From Streptomyces sp. V4I8 (GTDB lineage Bacteria > Actinomycetota > Actinomycetes > Streptomycetales > Streptomycetaceae), in the NCBI RefSeq assembly GCF_041261225.1, contig NZ_JBGCCN010000002.1, positions 1 to 64,000 on the forward strand: a stretch of DNA of 64,000 nt, written 5' to 3'. The notes beneath the pieces were generated by a model. The model searched no databases, was not told the origin of the DNA, and saw nothing but the letters and a program-made list of their open reading frames with translations. The translations under genes and the position numbers were made by a program. This document shows, one piece after another, positions 18,740-27,590 of this stretch (within the stretch, counting starts at the first letter, position 1; the number at the start of each line of letters is the position of its first letter).

Positions 18740-18849
18740 CCAACCGGCACGGAACCGGACATCACATAACTACGCCGGGACCGTGCTCGGCTGCCAACAT
18801 CAAGACCTGCACCAAGAAGGTGTGAACCGCCCCGGGTTCCATAGAGATC

Positions 18850-19782
18850 TCAGACTGTGGTTGTGACCTGGGGTTTCGTGAGTTCCGTGTAGTAGTTGGC
18901 TTCGTATTCGACGGGCGGGACGTGGCCTATCTCACCGTGGAGTCTTCGGTGGTTGTACCAGTCGGCCCACTCGGCGGTGGCCAACTCGACCTGGGAGAGC
19001 GTCTTCCAGGGCCGCTGGGGCTTGATCAACTCGGTCTTGAACAGGCCGATCGTGGACTCCATCAGGGCGTTGTCGTACGCGTCACCGACGGATCCGATGC
19101 TCGCCGCGATGCCGGCGGCGTCCAGGTGCTCGGCGAGCTTGAACGATGTGTATTGCGACCCGGCGTCGGAGTGATGGATCAACTCTCCGGGCTGAATGGA
19201 CTGTTGGTCGCGATCGCGTTGCCAGATGGCCATCTCCAGGGCGTCCAGGACAAAGACGGTCTCCTTCACGGTGGCCGCGGACCAGCCGACGATCCGGCGG
19301 GAGAAGGTGTCCACGACGAACGCGACATAGACGGTCGCAGACCAGGTCTTCACATGGGCGAAGTCCGCCACCCAGCACCGGTTCGGAGCCGCGGCGACGA
19401 AGTCGCGGTCGACCAGATCGGGGGCCCGCTGGACCTGTCCGCCGGGGATCGTGGTGATGACGCGTTTGCCGCGCACCGCGCCCTGGATACCGAGCTCGCG
19501 CATCAGGCGCTCGACAGTACAGCGGGCCACCGCATGTCCCTGCCGGTTCAGCTCTCGCCAGATCTTCCGGGCTCCGTAGACACGGTAGTTGGACGTATAG
19601 ACGTCCTGGATCCTCTCCTTGAGTGCCTCGTCACGCACCGAACGGGCGGAGGGCGTCTGGAGGCGCTTGTTGTGGGCGTAGTACGTGGAAGGGGCGATCT
19701 TGCAGTCGTGTGCGGTGAGCGTCCTGCAGATCGGCTCGACCCCGCCGAAGCGGTCCCGGTGCTCGTCGATGAACGCTACGAG
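18850..19782 (-). CDS. IS3-family transposase, orfB (DDE integrase domain)
   Basis: The frame is open from about 19782 (LVAFIDEHRDRFGGVEPICR) and overlaps the end of orfA in the -1 frame, so it should be made as an OrfAB fusion by frameshifting, as is usual in IS3. It contains HTH_21-like YRVYGARKIWRELNRQGHAV and an rve core: VADFAHVKTWSATVYVAFVV (Asp), ELIHHSDAGSQYTS (Asp) and ALMESTIGLFKTELI (Glu). It ends KPQVTTTV at 18850. Intact. Confidence 0.9.
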   Translation of the reverse strand, partial: LVAFIDEHRDRFGGVEPICRTLTAHDCKIAPSTYYAHNKRLQTPSARSVRDEALKERIQDVYTSNYRVYGARKIWRELNRQGHAVARCTVERLMRELGIQGAVRGKRVITTIPGGQVQRAPDLVDRDFVAAAPNRCWVADFAHVKTWSATVYVAFVVDTFSRRIVGWSAATVKETVFVLDALEMAIWQRDRDQQSIQPGELIHHSDAGSQYTSFKLAEHLDAAGIAASIGSVGDAYDNALMESTIGLFKTELIKPQRPWKTLSQVELATAEWADWYNHRRLHGEIGHVPPVEYEANYYTELTKPQVTTTV

Positions 19783-20102
19783 CGCGTGTGTGGCCGGTCG
19801 AGCTCGGCCGCGAAGAAACTCGCCGCGGCCTTCAGGATCTCGTTCGCCCGCTTCAGCTCGGCGTTCTCCTTCTTCAGCGCCTTGAGCTGGGTGGACTCCT
19901 CCGTCGTCGTCCCCGGACGCTGCCCCGCGTCGATCTCCTGCTGCTTCATCCAGTTCCGCAGAGTCTCGCGGGAGCCGATACCGAGCTTGTTCGCGACCGC
20001 CTGCAAGGCGGCCGTCTCGTTCGGGTAGTTGTCGCGCACTTCGGCGACCATGCGCACCGCGCGACGGCGCAGCTCAAGCGGGTAACGGGAGGGTCGTGCC
20101 AT
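19776..20102 (-). CDS. IS3-family transposase, orfA (HTH protein)
   Basis: 108 residues from ATG 20102 (MARPSRYPLELRRRAVRMV). It has the HTH_Tnp_1 fold (GIGSRETLRNWMKQQEID) and a C-terminal leucine-zipper coiled coil (LKALKKENAELKRANEILKA). It ends at TAG 19776 inside orfB. This is the regulator and DNA-binding half of the OrfAB transposase. Confidence 0.9.
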   Translation of the reverse strand: MARPSRYPLELRRRAVRMVAEVRDNYPNETAALQAVANKLGIGSRETLRNWMKQQEIDAGQRPGTTTEESTQLKALKKENAELKRANEILKAAASFFAAELDRPHTRS

Positions 20103-20176
20103 GACTCAATCCTTTCACGGAATCGAGTCTCTACCTGACACGGGGCGGTTCAGTGTGCGTCTAACTTCGATCATAT

Positions 20177-20206
20177 AAGGGCCCGTCAGCTTACTGACGG
20201 GCCCTT
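20177..20206 (+). terminator. Strong stem-loop terminator
   Basis: aagggcccgtcag, loop ctta, ctgacgggccctt form a perfect 13-bp stem followed by TTGTT. It lies 12 bases after the TAA of the split peptide frame. Confidence 0.8.
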
Positions 20207-20935
20207 TGTTGAGTGTTGGTGTGATTTCAAGTCGGGACAGGCTGCAGGGCTCTTGCAAGGTTGATGTGATCTTGTGGAGGCGCTGGTCATGCCGGCTGTC
20301 ACGGGGAGCGCGGCCTGCCGACCGGCCGCCCGGAGCTGATCGCGGTCCGGCCGGTCGCCCAGTCCTGGCCAGCCACCATCGTGGTCCACCGCCAGGCACC
20401 ATGCCCCAGACCCAGACGGGGCTTCGTGCCTCCGGTCCCGCCCCCACCGGCCAGCTCCATGACAAGAGCACGCCGGCCTTGCATGAGCCCTGCCGGGATC
20501 AGGATTGCTGCGGGTGTTCGGGCCAGGCGCCGTTTCGCGGGGGGTTCAGCATGTACGAGACCCGCGCCCGGCCGGGGGGCGGGCGCGGGTCTGGCTGCCG
20601 CTACTGCACAGGGACGGGCAATGCGGCAACTGAAGGCCCGTCGGGCAGCAGCGACTGCGGTGACTTGGCTGGGCCTTCCGTGTAAGGAACGACCCGAAGG
20701 GTCCCCGCGTCACGTCGGACAGACCGGGAACCAGAAGATTCTTTCGGCGCCGAGCAAGGGCCAGGAGCCGTGGCAGGTGGGCCGCTTGGCGGTGTGCGGG
20801 CCGGTCAGCCACACCCGTGTGAGACCTGCGGGTGCGCCGTCGAGCCGTCACCGGATGGTGTTCACATATCGCCGCCGGGGTTCGCATGCGAGCCGGCCGG
20901 CGGACCGCATAACGGCCGCTGCCCGGCAAGCCGAT
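20207..20935. other. No gene recognised
   Basis: About 730 bases between the terminator and the ISKra4-type element. Open frames are Arg/Pro-rich and look like frame shadows. It ends with CAAGCCGAT, the 9-bp target of the adjacent element. Confidence 0.5.
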
Positions 20936-21034
20936 GGGTCCGGCTCGTTTCGAGTGACTGGCTGAGCTGGCGTTTTGTGTGGGTGGGCTGGTGGTGAGTG
21001 CTGGTCGCTTCTACCTTCTGGGTGAGGGGGTGGG

Positions 21035-21562
21035 GTGATGGTGTCCCTGCTGGAGGAGCTGGAACGGCGTGAGTCGGCTATCGGGGAACGGGTGGGCGAA
21101 CTGCGGGTGCAGGTAGCGGAGCTGAGCGAGCAACTGGAGGCGTTCGAGGAGATGCTCGCGCAGGTGGAGGTCGCCCGGGCGGTGGTGCGGGAGGTCCTCG
21201 ACGACGCGGCGGCCGAGGAGCCGGTGCCGCGGCCTGCGGCGGGGCCGCAGCGGGCGGGAGGGGAGTCGCCGATCGGGGTGGTGACGGTGCCCGAGCGGGA
21301 GGCGGGGATGGACGCATCGCTGCTGCCGTCTGGGTACCGGGACATCATGGAGGTGCTCATCGCGGCGGGGCGGCCGATGCGGTCGAAGGCGGTCTCGGTG
21401 GCGATCGGCCGGGGCGAGGGCCCCTCGAAGGTGGAATCGGTGCGGGTGAAACTGAAGCGGCTCGCGCGCCGGGGCTGGCTGAGCGAGGACAGTCCGGGCC
21501 TGTTCGCGCTGCTCGAACACGCCGAGGACAGTGGGCCGTTGGGCCAGGGTTCTGGCGGCTGA
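21035..21562 (+). CDS. ISKra4-associated passenger protein (coiled coil plus winged helix)
   Basis: 175 residues. It starts MMVSLLEELERRESAIGERV. Residues about 3-60 form an amphipathic heptad coiled coil (LRVQVAELSEQLEAFEEMLA). A flexible Ala/Pro linker follows at about 70-85. Residues about 95-160 look like a winged helix (YRDIMEVLIAAGRPMRSKAV, VESVRVKLKRLARRGWLSED). Related proteins travel with ISKra4 transposases in many Streptomyces genomes. Its place inside the element and identical preservation in both copies suggest a transposition helper or regulator rather than cargo. Function unproven. Confidence 0.75.
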   Translation: MMVSLLEELERRESAIGERVGELRVQVAELSEQLEAFEEMLAQVEVARAVVREVLDDAAAEEPVPRPAAGPQRAGGESPIGVVTVPEREAGMDASLLPSGYRDIMEVLIAAGRPMRSKAVSVAIGRGEGPSKVESVRVKLKRLARRGWLSEDSPGLFALLEHAEDSGPLGQGSGG

Positions 21563-21621
21563 GGGTTCTTCTTCCTACGTTCGTAGGTGCCAACCGAAAC
21601 GCCCGTAGGAAGAAGAACGCC

Positions 21622-23050
21622 GTGGAACGGTACGACACGCCGCCGAGTGCTGACGACTTTGAGGCGGCGGCGAATTTATTCAGCATGCTCGTGACGGAGC
21701 TGGCATCGCCGACGACTGGCGATCTGGCCCATCATGAGCTGGAGGATCTCTTGGAAGACAGGGGCCGTGACCTGCTGCGGCAGCTGTTCCAGGATCACCT
21801 GGACCTGCGGGAGCGGCGCGAGCAGGAGGCTGTGGCGAGCTTGCGGCCCCGCGTGATCGGTACGGACGGTCTGCCGCGGCCGCGGCTGGAGAGGGGCCAT
21901 GGCCGGCTGCTGGCCACGGTGTTCGGCACGGTGACCGTCTCCCGCCTCGCCTGGAGGCGCCTGGAGGCGTCGAACGTGCACCCGGCGGATGCGGTGCTGT
22001 CACTGCCGCGGGGCCGACACTCGCACGGTCTGGCCCGCCTCGCCGTCCAGGCGGCCACCCGGATGTCCTACGACGCGGCCCACGAGACGATCATCCGGCG
22101 GTGCGGCCGCGTGCTCGGCAAGCGTCGGCTCGCCGGTCTGCTCGTCGAGGCCGCCGGTGACGTCGACGCCTTCTACAACGCCAGAATCGTTCAACCCTGC
22201 GCTCCGGCAACAGTGTTGGTGCTGTCCGCGGACGGCAAGGGCATCGTGATGAGGCCCGAGGCCCTGCGGGAGGCCACCCGGCAGGCCGCCGAAAAGCGGC
22301 AGCACGCCTTTCGCACGCGTCTGGCCGCCGGGGAGAAGAACGGCAGAAAACGCATGGCCACGCTCGGCGCGGTCTACGACGCCGAACCGGCACCCCGCCG
22401 GCCGCACGATGTGATCACGCCGCCCGGCGGCTTCACGGACGGGCACATCCGCCGGCCCGGCCCCGTTGCCCGGGACAAGTGGCTGTGCGGCTCGGTGGAA
22501 CACGACGCCGAGCACGTTGTGGCGCAGGTCTTCGAGCACGCGCAGGCCCGCGACCCCGAACATCGCCGCACCTGGGTGGTCCTGGTCGACGGCGCCCGCC
22601 ATCAACTCGACCTCGTCCAGGCCGAAGCCCGTCTCCACCACGTCGAGGCGCACATCGTCATCGACATCATCCACGTCCTGGAGAGGTTGTGGGCGGCGGC
22701 CTGGTGCTTCCACGGATCAGGCCAAGTTGACCGGCGGACAGCGGCACGGTGTCGATACCTGCGTCCGCTACCTGCGCGGCAACGCAGATTTCCTGCACTA
22801 CGAGAAGGCCCTCGCGGCCGGCTGGCCCATCGCCACCGGGATCATCGAAGGCGCGGCCCGCCATCTCGTCGCCGACCGTCTCGACATCAGCGGAGCCCGC
22901 TGGGGTCTCGACGGCGCCGAAGCCGTCCTGAAACTCCGTGCCGCCGCCGCTAACGGTGATCTTGACGCCTACTGGAAACATCATCTCGCCAAGGAACATC
23001 AACGGCTCTACCCAGCCCATGACCAGGCGAGATACGCCCTTACTGCCTGA
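21622..23050 (+). pseudogene. ISKra4-family transposase with internal deletion and frame change
   Basis: It starts with the codon at 21622 (MERYDTPPSADDFEAAANLF). The N-terminal domain and core are recognisable (TVTVSRLAWRRLEASNVHPA, VLVLSADGKGIVMRPEALRE with the first Asp, RTWVVLVDGARHQLDLVQAE, HIVIDIIHVLERLWAAAWCF). After CFHGSG near 22720 the frame changes to AKLTGGQRHGVDTCVRYLRG, then GWPIATGIIEGAARHLVADR (Glu region) and the C-terminus at 23050. Compared with relatives, about 40 residues of the linker before CxRYL are missing. Both window copies share this break, so either it is tolerated or the copies spread by recombination or in trans. Confidence 0.8.
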
Positions 23051-23198
23051 CCGCGATCTCACTCAGAACGAGCCGCACCCCAAGCCGATCGCATCAGCGT
23101 GCGCCGCCACCTAGGCGGCGGCCCCGGGCGGGCGACGCCCCCCGGCCCGGTTGTCCTGTCGGTGCCGGGCCGGGGCGAGCACGCCAGACTTCCCCCAG

Positions 23199-23226
23199 TT
23201 GGCCCGGGCGGTACCTCCCGGGCCAA
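23199..23226. repeat. Perfect 10-bp inverted repeat
   Basis: ttggcccggg and cccgggccaa separated by 8 bases. Without a T-run it could be an intergenic terminator of the GC-rich type or a protein-binding palindrome. Confidence 0.6.
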
Positions 23227-23960
23227 CCCCCGCTCAAACATCCCGCACACCCCTGACCACCGCCAGGCGCACGGGGGGCGCATTCATCAGGGCTCGGAGC
23301 CTGTCCGCGGCGCCCGCCAGGACCAGTACACCCATGCGTCATCGGCCAGGTGCCGGAGCACCTCATGCCCCCTGCGTCCGGGACTCCACGGCTCTTGACC
23401 AGAGCCGGATGGGCCGTTTCGTCGTCGCCATGAGCAGGGTAGTGGGCGGGGTTCCACCGTCGCGGCGTCGTCAACATCGGCGGCCCATGCCGCGCCGTCC
23501 TCGCCGTTGGCAAGGTATTCCTCAGCGCGGCCGCAGGCGTCGGGTACCCGACGCGCTAGCCGGCCATGATCGTTCTCATCGATACTGGCTGTTCCGTTGG
23601 TACTACGACTGGTTACCGACGGAGCGGACCCTGGGCCTTCACGGTGTGATATGCGCCGACGGGTCCGCTTGGGCTGTTCGGCTCGGCTGCGGTCCGGTCA
23701 CACGGGCGGTGCGGACACCTGGCGTATCCGCACCGGGTTTTGCCCGTCGCGCAGGACATGGAGCGGCTGGAGTGGGAGGCTTGCTGGGTCCGGCCGCTGC
23801 CGCTGGGTGCGGCGGCGGCCGTGAGCGCGAGGACCGCGCGCCCCCTCGCTTGGGTCCTCGCGCAGGGCGCCCTCCGGCGTCGGCGCCGCGGGGTTGCACA
23901 CAGTCTCGCGGCAATCCGGCCGGGCCTGTTGGCAGACAACAAACGTCGCGAGAACGACAG

Positions 23961-24000
23961 GCGGGGTCCTCGCGTTGGAGGGGCTGCGCGAGGACCCCGC
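23961..24000. repeat. Perfect 14-bp inverted repeat
   Basis: gcggggtcctcgcg (23961-23974) and cgcgaggaccccgc (23987-24000), loop of 12 bases. The related word gggtcctcgcgcag also occurs at about 23853. Possibly a terminator or a binding site. Confidence 0.6.
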
Positions 24001-24224
24001 ACTACGGCGGCCGCCGCTGACGTCGAGGCGGCGGCCACCATTGCCGCTTCCCAGCTCTCTCCGGTCCCCACCGCCGGATCCCCGGGGGAAGGAAGGTCAG
24101 CACACTCGGAGGTCATTCCAGACCCGAGATGCCCCGCTTATGTTGACGACGCCCGTGTGAGCCGTCAGACACAGCGAGATTCGCCTGGAACCCGGGCATT
24201 TCGTTGAGCCGGTATCTACCGGCT

Positions 24225-24467
24225 TCAGCAGACCCAATACCCGGGGTGCCAGACCCACATCCACTGCCCGTAGTAGTACGACCACTCCCACGACCAGTAG
24301 CCCTGTTGCCAGTAGCACGGATGGCTGTCCGCCTGGGCATCCGCCGCCACAGCGGTGGGGGAGGAAGGCGCAGCGGCAGCGGTGCCTGCCGTGGAGACGG
24401 CGGCACCGCCCGCGAGTGCGAGGCAGGTGGTACTGAGGACGAGGAGACGCTTCAGCCGTTCAGGCAC
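24225..24467 (-). CDS. Small secreted protein with Trp/Tyr-rich tail
   Basis: 80 residues if the GTG at 24467 is the start; AAAGGGATC lies just before it. The N-terminus is a clear Sec signal peptide (ERLKRLLVLSTTCLALAGGA, then STAGTAAAAP), with likely cleavage after the Ala-rich part. The mature peptide is about 45 residues. Its last 30 contain eight Trp and six Tyr, in motifs such as CYWQQGYWSWEW and VWHPGYWVC, bounded by two Cys that could form a disulfide. I do not recognise a family. Aromatic-rich short secreted peptides can bind carbohydrate or insert in membranes; that is inference only. Confidence 0.65.
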   Translation of the reverse strand: MPERLKRLLVLSTTCLALAGGAAVSTAGTAAAAPSSPTAVAADAQADSHPCYWQQGYWSWEWSYYYGQWMWVWHPGYWVC

Positions 24468-24829
24468 GATGATCCCTTTCTGCTGGACTGTCAGCTCGTG
24501 GTACGGGGATTTCTTACTGCCGGCACCCCGCCGCGGCAATGCTCCGCTGGCAGGGGAGACCGGATTCCGGTGCGCCAAGCCCGGAATCCGGCGGACGCTG
24601 CTGGCCTCACGACCGCGCCTTTTCTCGAAGTAGCGACGACGTGAGCTCCCCCAAAGGCTGTAGCCGAGACTGGCCGATACAGGGGCAACACCAGGTCGCG
24701 CATACGGGAGAACACATCGGCGACAACGCGAGCACTTGGACAGCTATCCGGCCAGCCGACGTCGCAGGTCAGGCCCAACTCCGTTGGGGGCACCGTCAAC
24801 TTGAGTGGGGTGTCTCGTAGCTGGGGTGA
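24468..24829. other. Unassigned junction sequence
   Basis: Between the small secreted protein and the truncated end of the IS30 gene. A minus-strand frame reads KLTVPPTELGLTCDVGWPDS and onward but matches nothing I know. The segment ggtgtctcgtagctgggg near 24810 may be the edge of another lost element. Confidence 0.35.
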
Positions 24830-25037
24830 TCTATCTCCTGGTGGTGGTAGAGCTCGCGGCCTTGGTCCCAGGTGAGCGTGCGCCGCAGGGAGACGGGCCA
24901 GTCGGCGGTCTGGGCGACGAGCGCATCGCGAACCTGCGGAGCTTTCCAGCCGCCGGGCAGGTGGATGAGCCGGACGTAGCGGCTGGCGCGGTCGACCAGT
25001 GTGCCGATCGCGGACCCCTGGCCCTTGCCGACGATCA
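24830..25037 (-). pseudogene. IS30-family transposase, middle part (3' exon after the intron)
   Basis: After the intron the frame continues LIVGKGQGSAIGTLVDRASR, VRLIHLPGGWKAPQVRDALV and LRRTLTWDQGRELYHHQEI, the first two Asp regions of the IS30 core. It ends abruptly in unrelated residues near 24830, so the Glu-containing C-terminus is lost. Joined to the 5' exon across the intron, GGCGACC plus TGATCGTC restores GDLIVGK, the family sequence. Confidence 0.85.
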
Positions 25038-27590
25038 GTCGGGTAGCGGGGACGCATTGCTGCGTCCCCGCCCCCTCAGAACCGTGCAAGCAGCTATTCA
25101 CCGCACACGGCTCAAGCAAGCCCCAGAGGCTCGCTGGCAGGCAAAAGTACTGGACTCGTTGTCGCAGCGGCTCCATTCCGCCGCTGACAATGGGTGTGGA
25201 GGAGACGGAGTCGTTGACCGTCCGGCGTGTTCCCGTCCGGGAAGGCAATGTATTGCTTGGAGGTCGCCTTCCGGATGACAACCCGCCACGCTTCCCATTC
25301 TCCTGGGCTTTGTGGCGGGCGGTCGGCGTGCAGTAGGAGCCCTCCGCAGATCGAGCAACGGCCGTGCTGTGCCTGTAGGAGACGCACAGTCATGGCGTCG
25401 GCTGGCAGAGGAATTCCCTTGCGTCGCCGCTGAGCCCAATATGACTCCAGGGCTGGGTCGTCCGGGGACGCCTTCCCCTTGACCAACTGGTGCCGGACTA
25501 TCTTCGTCCAGGAGAACTTGAGCAGGTAGGCGCCGCTGTCGCGGTCACCGAACACCCACCGGTCGTTCCTGGACCTGTTGAACCGGCCGAAGTACTTGTC
25601 GGATATCCAGTGCTTCGGCTTGTTCGGGTGACTGTGCTTGGCCCACTTGTAAGCGAGCTTCCACATGTGATTGTCCAGCGCCGTGAAGATCTCGCTGGAC
25701 ACCACCGTCCGGTAGTAGGCCGACCAACCCCGCACGATCGGGTTGATCTTCTTGAGTACCGCACCGGCATTAGCTCCTCGCAAGGCCACCATTTCGGTAC
25801 TGAGCCGTTCCCGTATCCGTCTCTGAGCCGCCGTGCTCGGTTTGATCAGCAGTTTGCCGTGATAGCGGCGGACGTTGAACCCCAGGAAGTCGAATCCGCT
25901 CTCCGCGTGGACAATGCGTGTCTTGTCCTCGTGAAAGGCGAGTCCCCTGGGCGTCAGCCATGCAGCCAGCCGTTCCTTGACCTGCTCGGCCTGTTCACGG
26001 CTGGTGCACATCGCGACAAAATCATCTGCGTACCGCACCAGCACGGGGCTGCCGCTCTGCGCACTCCCGGCATCTCTGCCGGTGGTGTAATAGCGGACCC
26101 CTGCGGCTTCCTCCATTCCGTGCAGGGCCACGTTGAAGAGCAACGGGCTAATCACCCCTCCTTGCGGAGTTCCCTCCTCGGTCGGGGCGAACCGGCCGCG
26201 ATCCACGACCCCGGCCTTCAGCCACTGACGGACCAGTCCCCGGGCGGGGAAGGTGCCGAGAGCGGCCATGAGCCGGGCGTGGTCGATGCGGTCGAACGCC
26301 GCCGTCAGGTCTGCATCGAGCACCCACACACGCTGCGGGCTCTTCCCGTTGAGCGTGGAGTAGATGGCCCCGATCGCGTCGTGACAGCCTCGTCCGGGGC
26401 GGAAGCCGTACGACTTCGGCTCGAACCGTGCTTCCCACTCGGGCTCCAATGCTCCCAATGCCACAGCTTGCAGGCACCGGTCAACAATCACGGGAATCCC
26501 GAGTCCGCGCTTCTTCGTGGTCCCCGGTTTAGGGATGAACACCCGCTTGACGGGCTTGGGAATCCACGGTCGGGCGCGATGCTGGACCCATTTGGCCAAT
26601 GCGGCCTTGGACTGGGAAAGCAACACGACTTTTCCGTCGACTCCCGCCGTCGCGCGTCCAGCGTTGATCTCCGTGACCCGTCGCACGCTCAGGAGCGTGT
26701 TCGCACGGGACCGGAGCATCAGCTTCTGCAAATTGCGGACCTTCTTCAGATCCCCTGCCTGCGATGCCGTGAAGATCCTCTGCCGCAGACGCCGTACGTC
26801 CTCCTCGACCCGCCGCCAGTCAATCGACGCCCAGTCCAAGTCTTCGCCCTCGGGTCCGTTCACCGGCGCAGACGCAGCCGGAAGGGCCGAAGCCGCCCCG
26901 TCCGCTATCAGCATGGTGTCCAACTTGCCCCTCGGTTCCGTCGTCTTTATCCAGCGATTCCGCACAGGCTCACCCGGCCCACATCAGCACCCTTTCGGGT
27001 CCGGGCAGTACCCGTATCCGGACGGTTATGCGGGGCGACCGGCGGAGAGTCCGATCGTCTGCCCCGGGTTCCCGTTTCCTTTCGGCTTCCGGCGTTGGCT
27101 TCTTGGGCCGTCCTGTTCCCGCTGGGGAGTTGAGCCTTCCTTACGGTCGGCTGACCGAGCCAAAGCGGCCCGGACCCCAACGGGGTTTCCACGTTCCACA
27201 CGAATGAGATACGACCGGGGTGGGTGCTCCCTTTACCCCGAGGCGGCGGTGTCCACCTGGCCGGAGTGACCTCTGCCGGCCAGCGCCTGCCGCTTCTCAA
27301 CGGCTAGCCATGCACCCCACTCATGCATTCCATCGGCGGGGCTTGGGATCACGAGGCATCATCGGGAGTTCATGTACTTCACCCGTCCGGTCTTCCCCTT
27401 GCCGGTAACTTCCGGATGGAACGGAAGTCCTTGGGCTTTCCCCTGAGCTTCGCACCACTCCGTTACCGGAATCGCACGTCAAGGGCGGGGACGGGTCATA
27501 CGGACACGGACCCGTGACTGCACCTACAGCTTCATTAACTGCCTCTCCAATCGGTCAGTCCACTCAAATTCGTGCGGCTTCGTGTCGCAC
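25038..27590 (-). mobile_element. Group II intron inside the IS30 transposase gene
   Basis: The 5' end is GTGCGACACG (27590 downward), matching the GUGYG consensus. Domain V is recognisable at about 25075-25113 (GAGCCGTGTGCGG ... TTGCACGGTTC on the minus strand). A domain VI-like hairpin GGGGACGCAGCAATGCGTCCCC follows in the mRNA strand (22 bases; outer arms GGGGACGC and GCGTCCCC), and the intron ends CTACCCGAC. Removal restores the IS30 reading frame exactly, which fixes both ends. It is in the same orientation as the host gene, so splicing could occur. Confidence 0.88.
25112..26965 (-). CDS. ltrA: Group II intron-encoded protein (reverse transcriptase, maturase, HNH endonuclease)
   Basis: 617 residues from GTG 26965; ATG 26914 is a possible alternative. 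RT motifs in order: RVFIPKPGTTKKRGLGIPVI, KSYGFRPGRGCHDAI, WVLDADLTAAFDRIDH, EEGTPQGGVISPLLFNVAL, VLVRYADDFVAMC (the YADD catalytic box) and FDFLGFNVRRY. A maturase X domain follows (VLKKINPIVRGWSAYYRTVV). The C-terminus carries an HNH-type domain with CSICGG and LLHTHCQ. The protein helps splicing and makes the DNA copy during retrohoming. The stop codon overlaps the start of intron domain V. No disruption is visible. Confidence 0.92.
   Translation of the reverse strand: MRNRWIKTTEPRGKLDTMLIADGAASALPAASAPVNGPEGEDLDWASIDWRRVEEDVRRLRQRIFTASQAGDLKKVRNLQKLMLRSRANTLLSVRRVTEINAGRATAGVDGKVVLLSQSKAALAKWVQHRARPWIPKPVKRVFIPKPGTTKKRGLGIPVIVDRCLQAVALGALEPEWEARFEPKSYGFRPGRGCHDAIGAIYSTLNGKSPQRVWVLDADLTAAFDRIDHARLMAALGTFPARGLVRQWLKAGVVDRGRFAPTEEGTPQGGVISPLLFNVALHGMEEAAGVRYYTTGRDAGSAQSGSPVLVRYADDFVAMCTSREQAEQVKERLAAWLTPRGLAFHEDKTRIVHAESGFDFLGFNVRRYHGKLLIKPSTAAQRRIRERLSTEMVALRGANAGAVLKKINPIVRGWSAYYRTVVSSEIFTALDNHMWKLAYKWAKHSHPNKPKHWISDKYFGRFNRSRNDRWVFGDRDSGAYLLKFSWTKIVRHQLVKGKASPDDPALESYWAQRRRKGIPLPADAMTVRLLQAQHGRCSICGGLLLHADRPPQSPGEWEAWRVVIRKATSKQYIAFPDGNTPDGQRLRLLHTHCQRRNGAAATTSPVLLPASEPLGLA

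Larger units (their letters stand above)
17303..18788 (+). mobile_element. ISAs1-family element
   Basis: Imperfect inverted ends gagcacggccccggcgt (left) and acgccgggaccgtgctc (right) differ at one base in 17. The left end abuts the IS6 remnant. Flanking 8-10 bp do not match, so no target duplication is visible and the surroundings have probably been rearranged. Confidence 0.7.
18823..20152 (-). mobile_element. IS3-family element with GTG target duplication
   Basis: Inverted ends tgaaccgcccc (left) and ggggcggttca (right) extend further with mismatches. The 3-bp flank GTG is present on both sides (18820-18822 and 20153-20155). Confidence 0.88.
18789..20168 (+). other. Possible Cys/Thr-rich peptide gene tail interrupted by IS3
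   Basis: Joining the two flanks of the IS3 element (removing one GTG duplication) gives a frame ending in AANIKTCTKKVCV followed by TAA, 12 bases before a strong terminator. A short C-terminus with spaced Thr and Cys next to a terminator resembles the end of a ribosomally made peptide precursor. Everything before Ala/Asn has been lost to the ISAs1-type element, and no modification enzyme gene is nearby. It may be coincidental. Confidence 0.25.
20936..23080 (+). mobile_element. ISKra4-type element, copy 1, with 9-bp target duplication
   Basis: The ends are gggtccggctcgtttcgagtga (left; quoted part: gggtccggctcgttt) and actcagaacgagccgcaccc (right), imperfect inverted repeats. CAAGCCGAT occurs immediately before and after the element. 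It carries a passenger gene and a transposase. A second, almost identical copy is at 38363-40508. Confidence 0.85.
23081..24224. other. Gene-poor stretch with strong palindromes
   Basis: About 1.1 kb. No frame shows protein-like composition or a family. Two strong inverted repeats are listed separately. This DNA continues, without the element, the sequence that precedes CAAGCCGAT at 20935. Confidence 0.5.

Noticed and set aside
18754..18788. Extending the peptide-like frame leftwards to ITTPGPCSAANIK, which looks even more like a lanthipeptide core
   Set aside because: The ITTPGPC part lies inside the right inverted repeat of the ISAs1-type element, so it is transposon sequence and not part of the flanking gene.
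25490..27133. A 547-codon plus-strand frame opposite the group II intron protein
   Set aside because: Antisense shadow of the reverse transcriptase gene; no recognisable domain.
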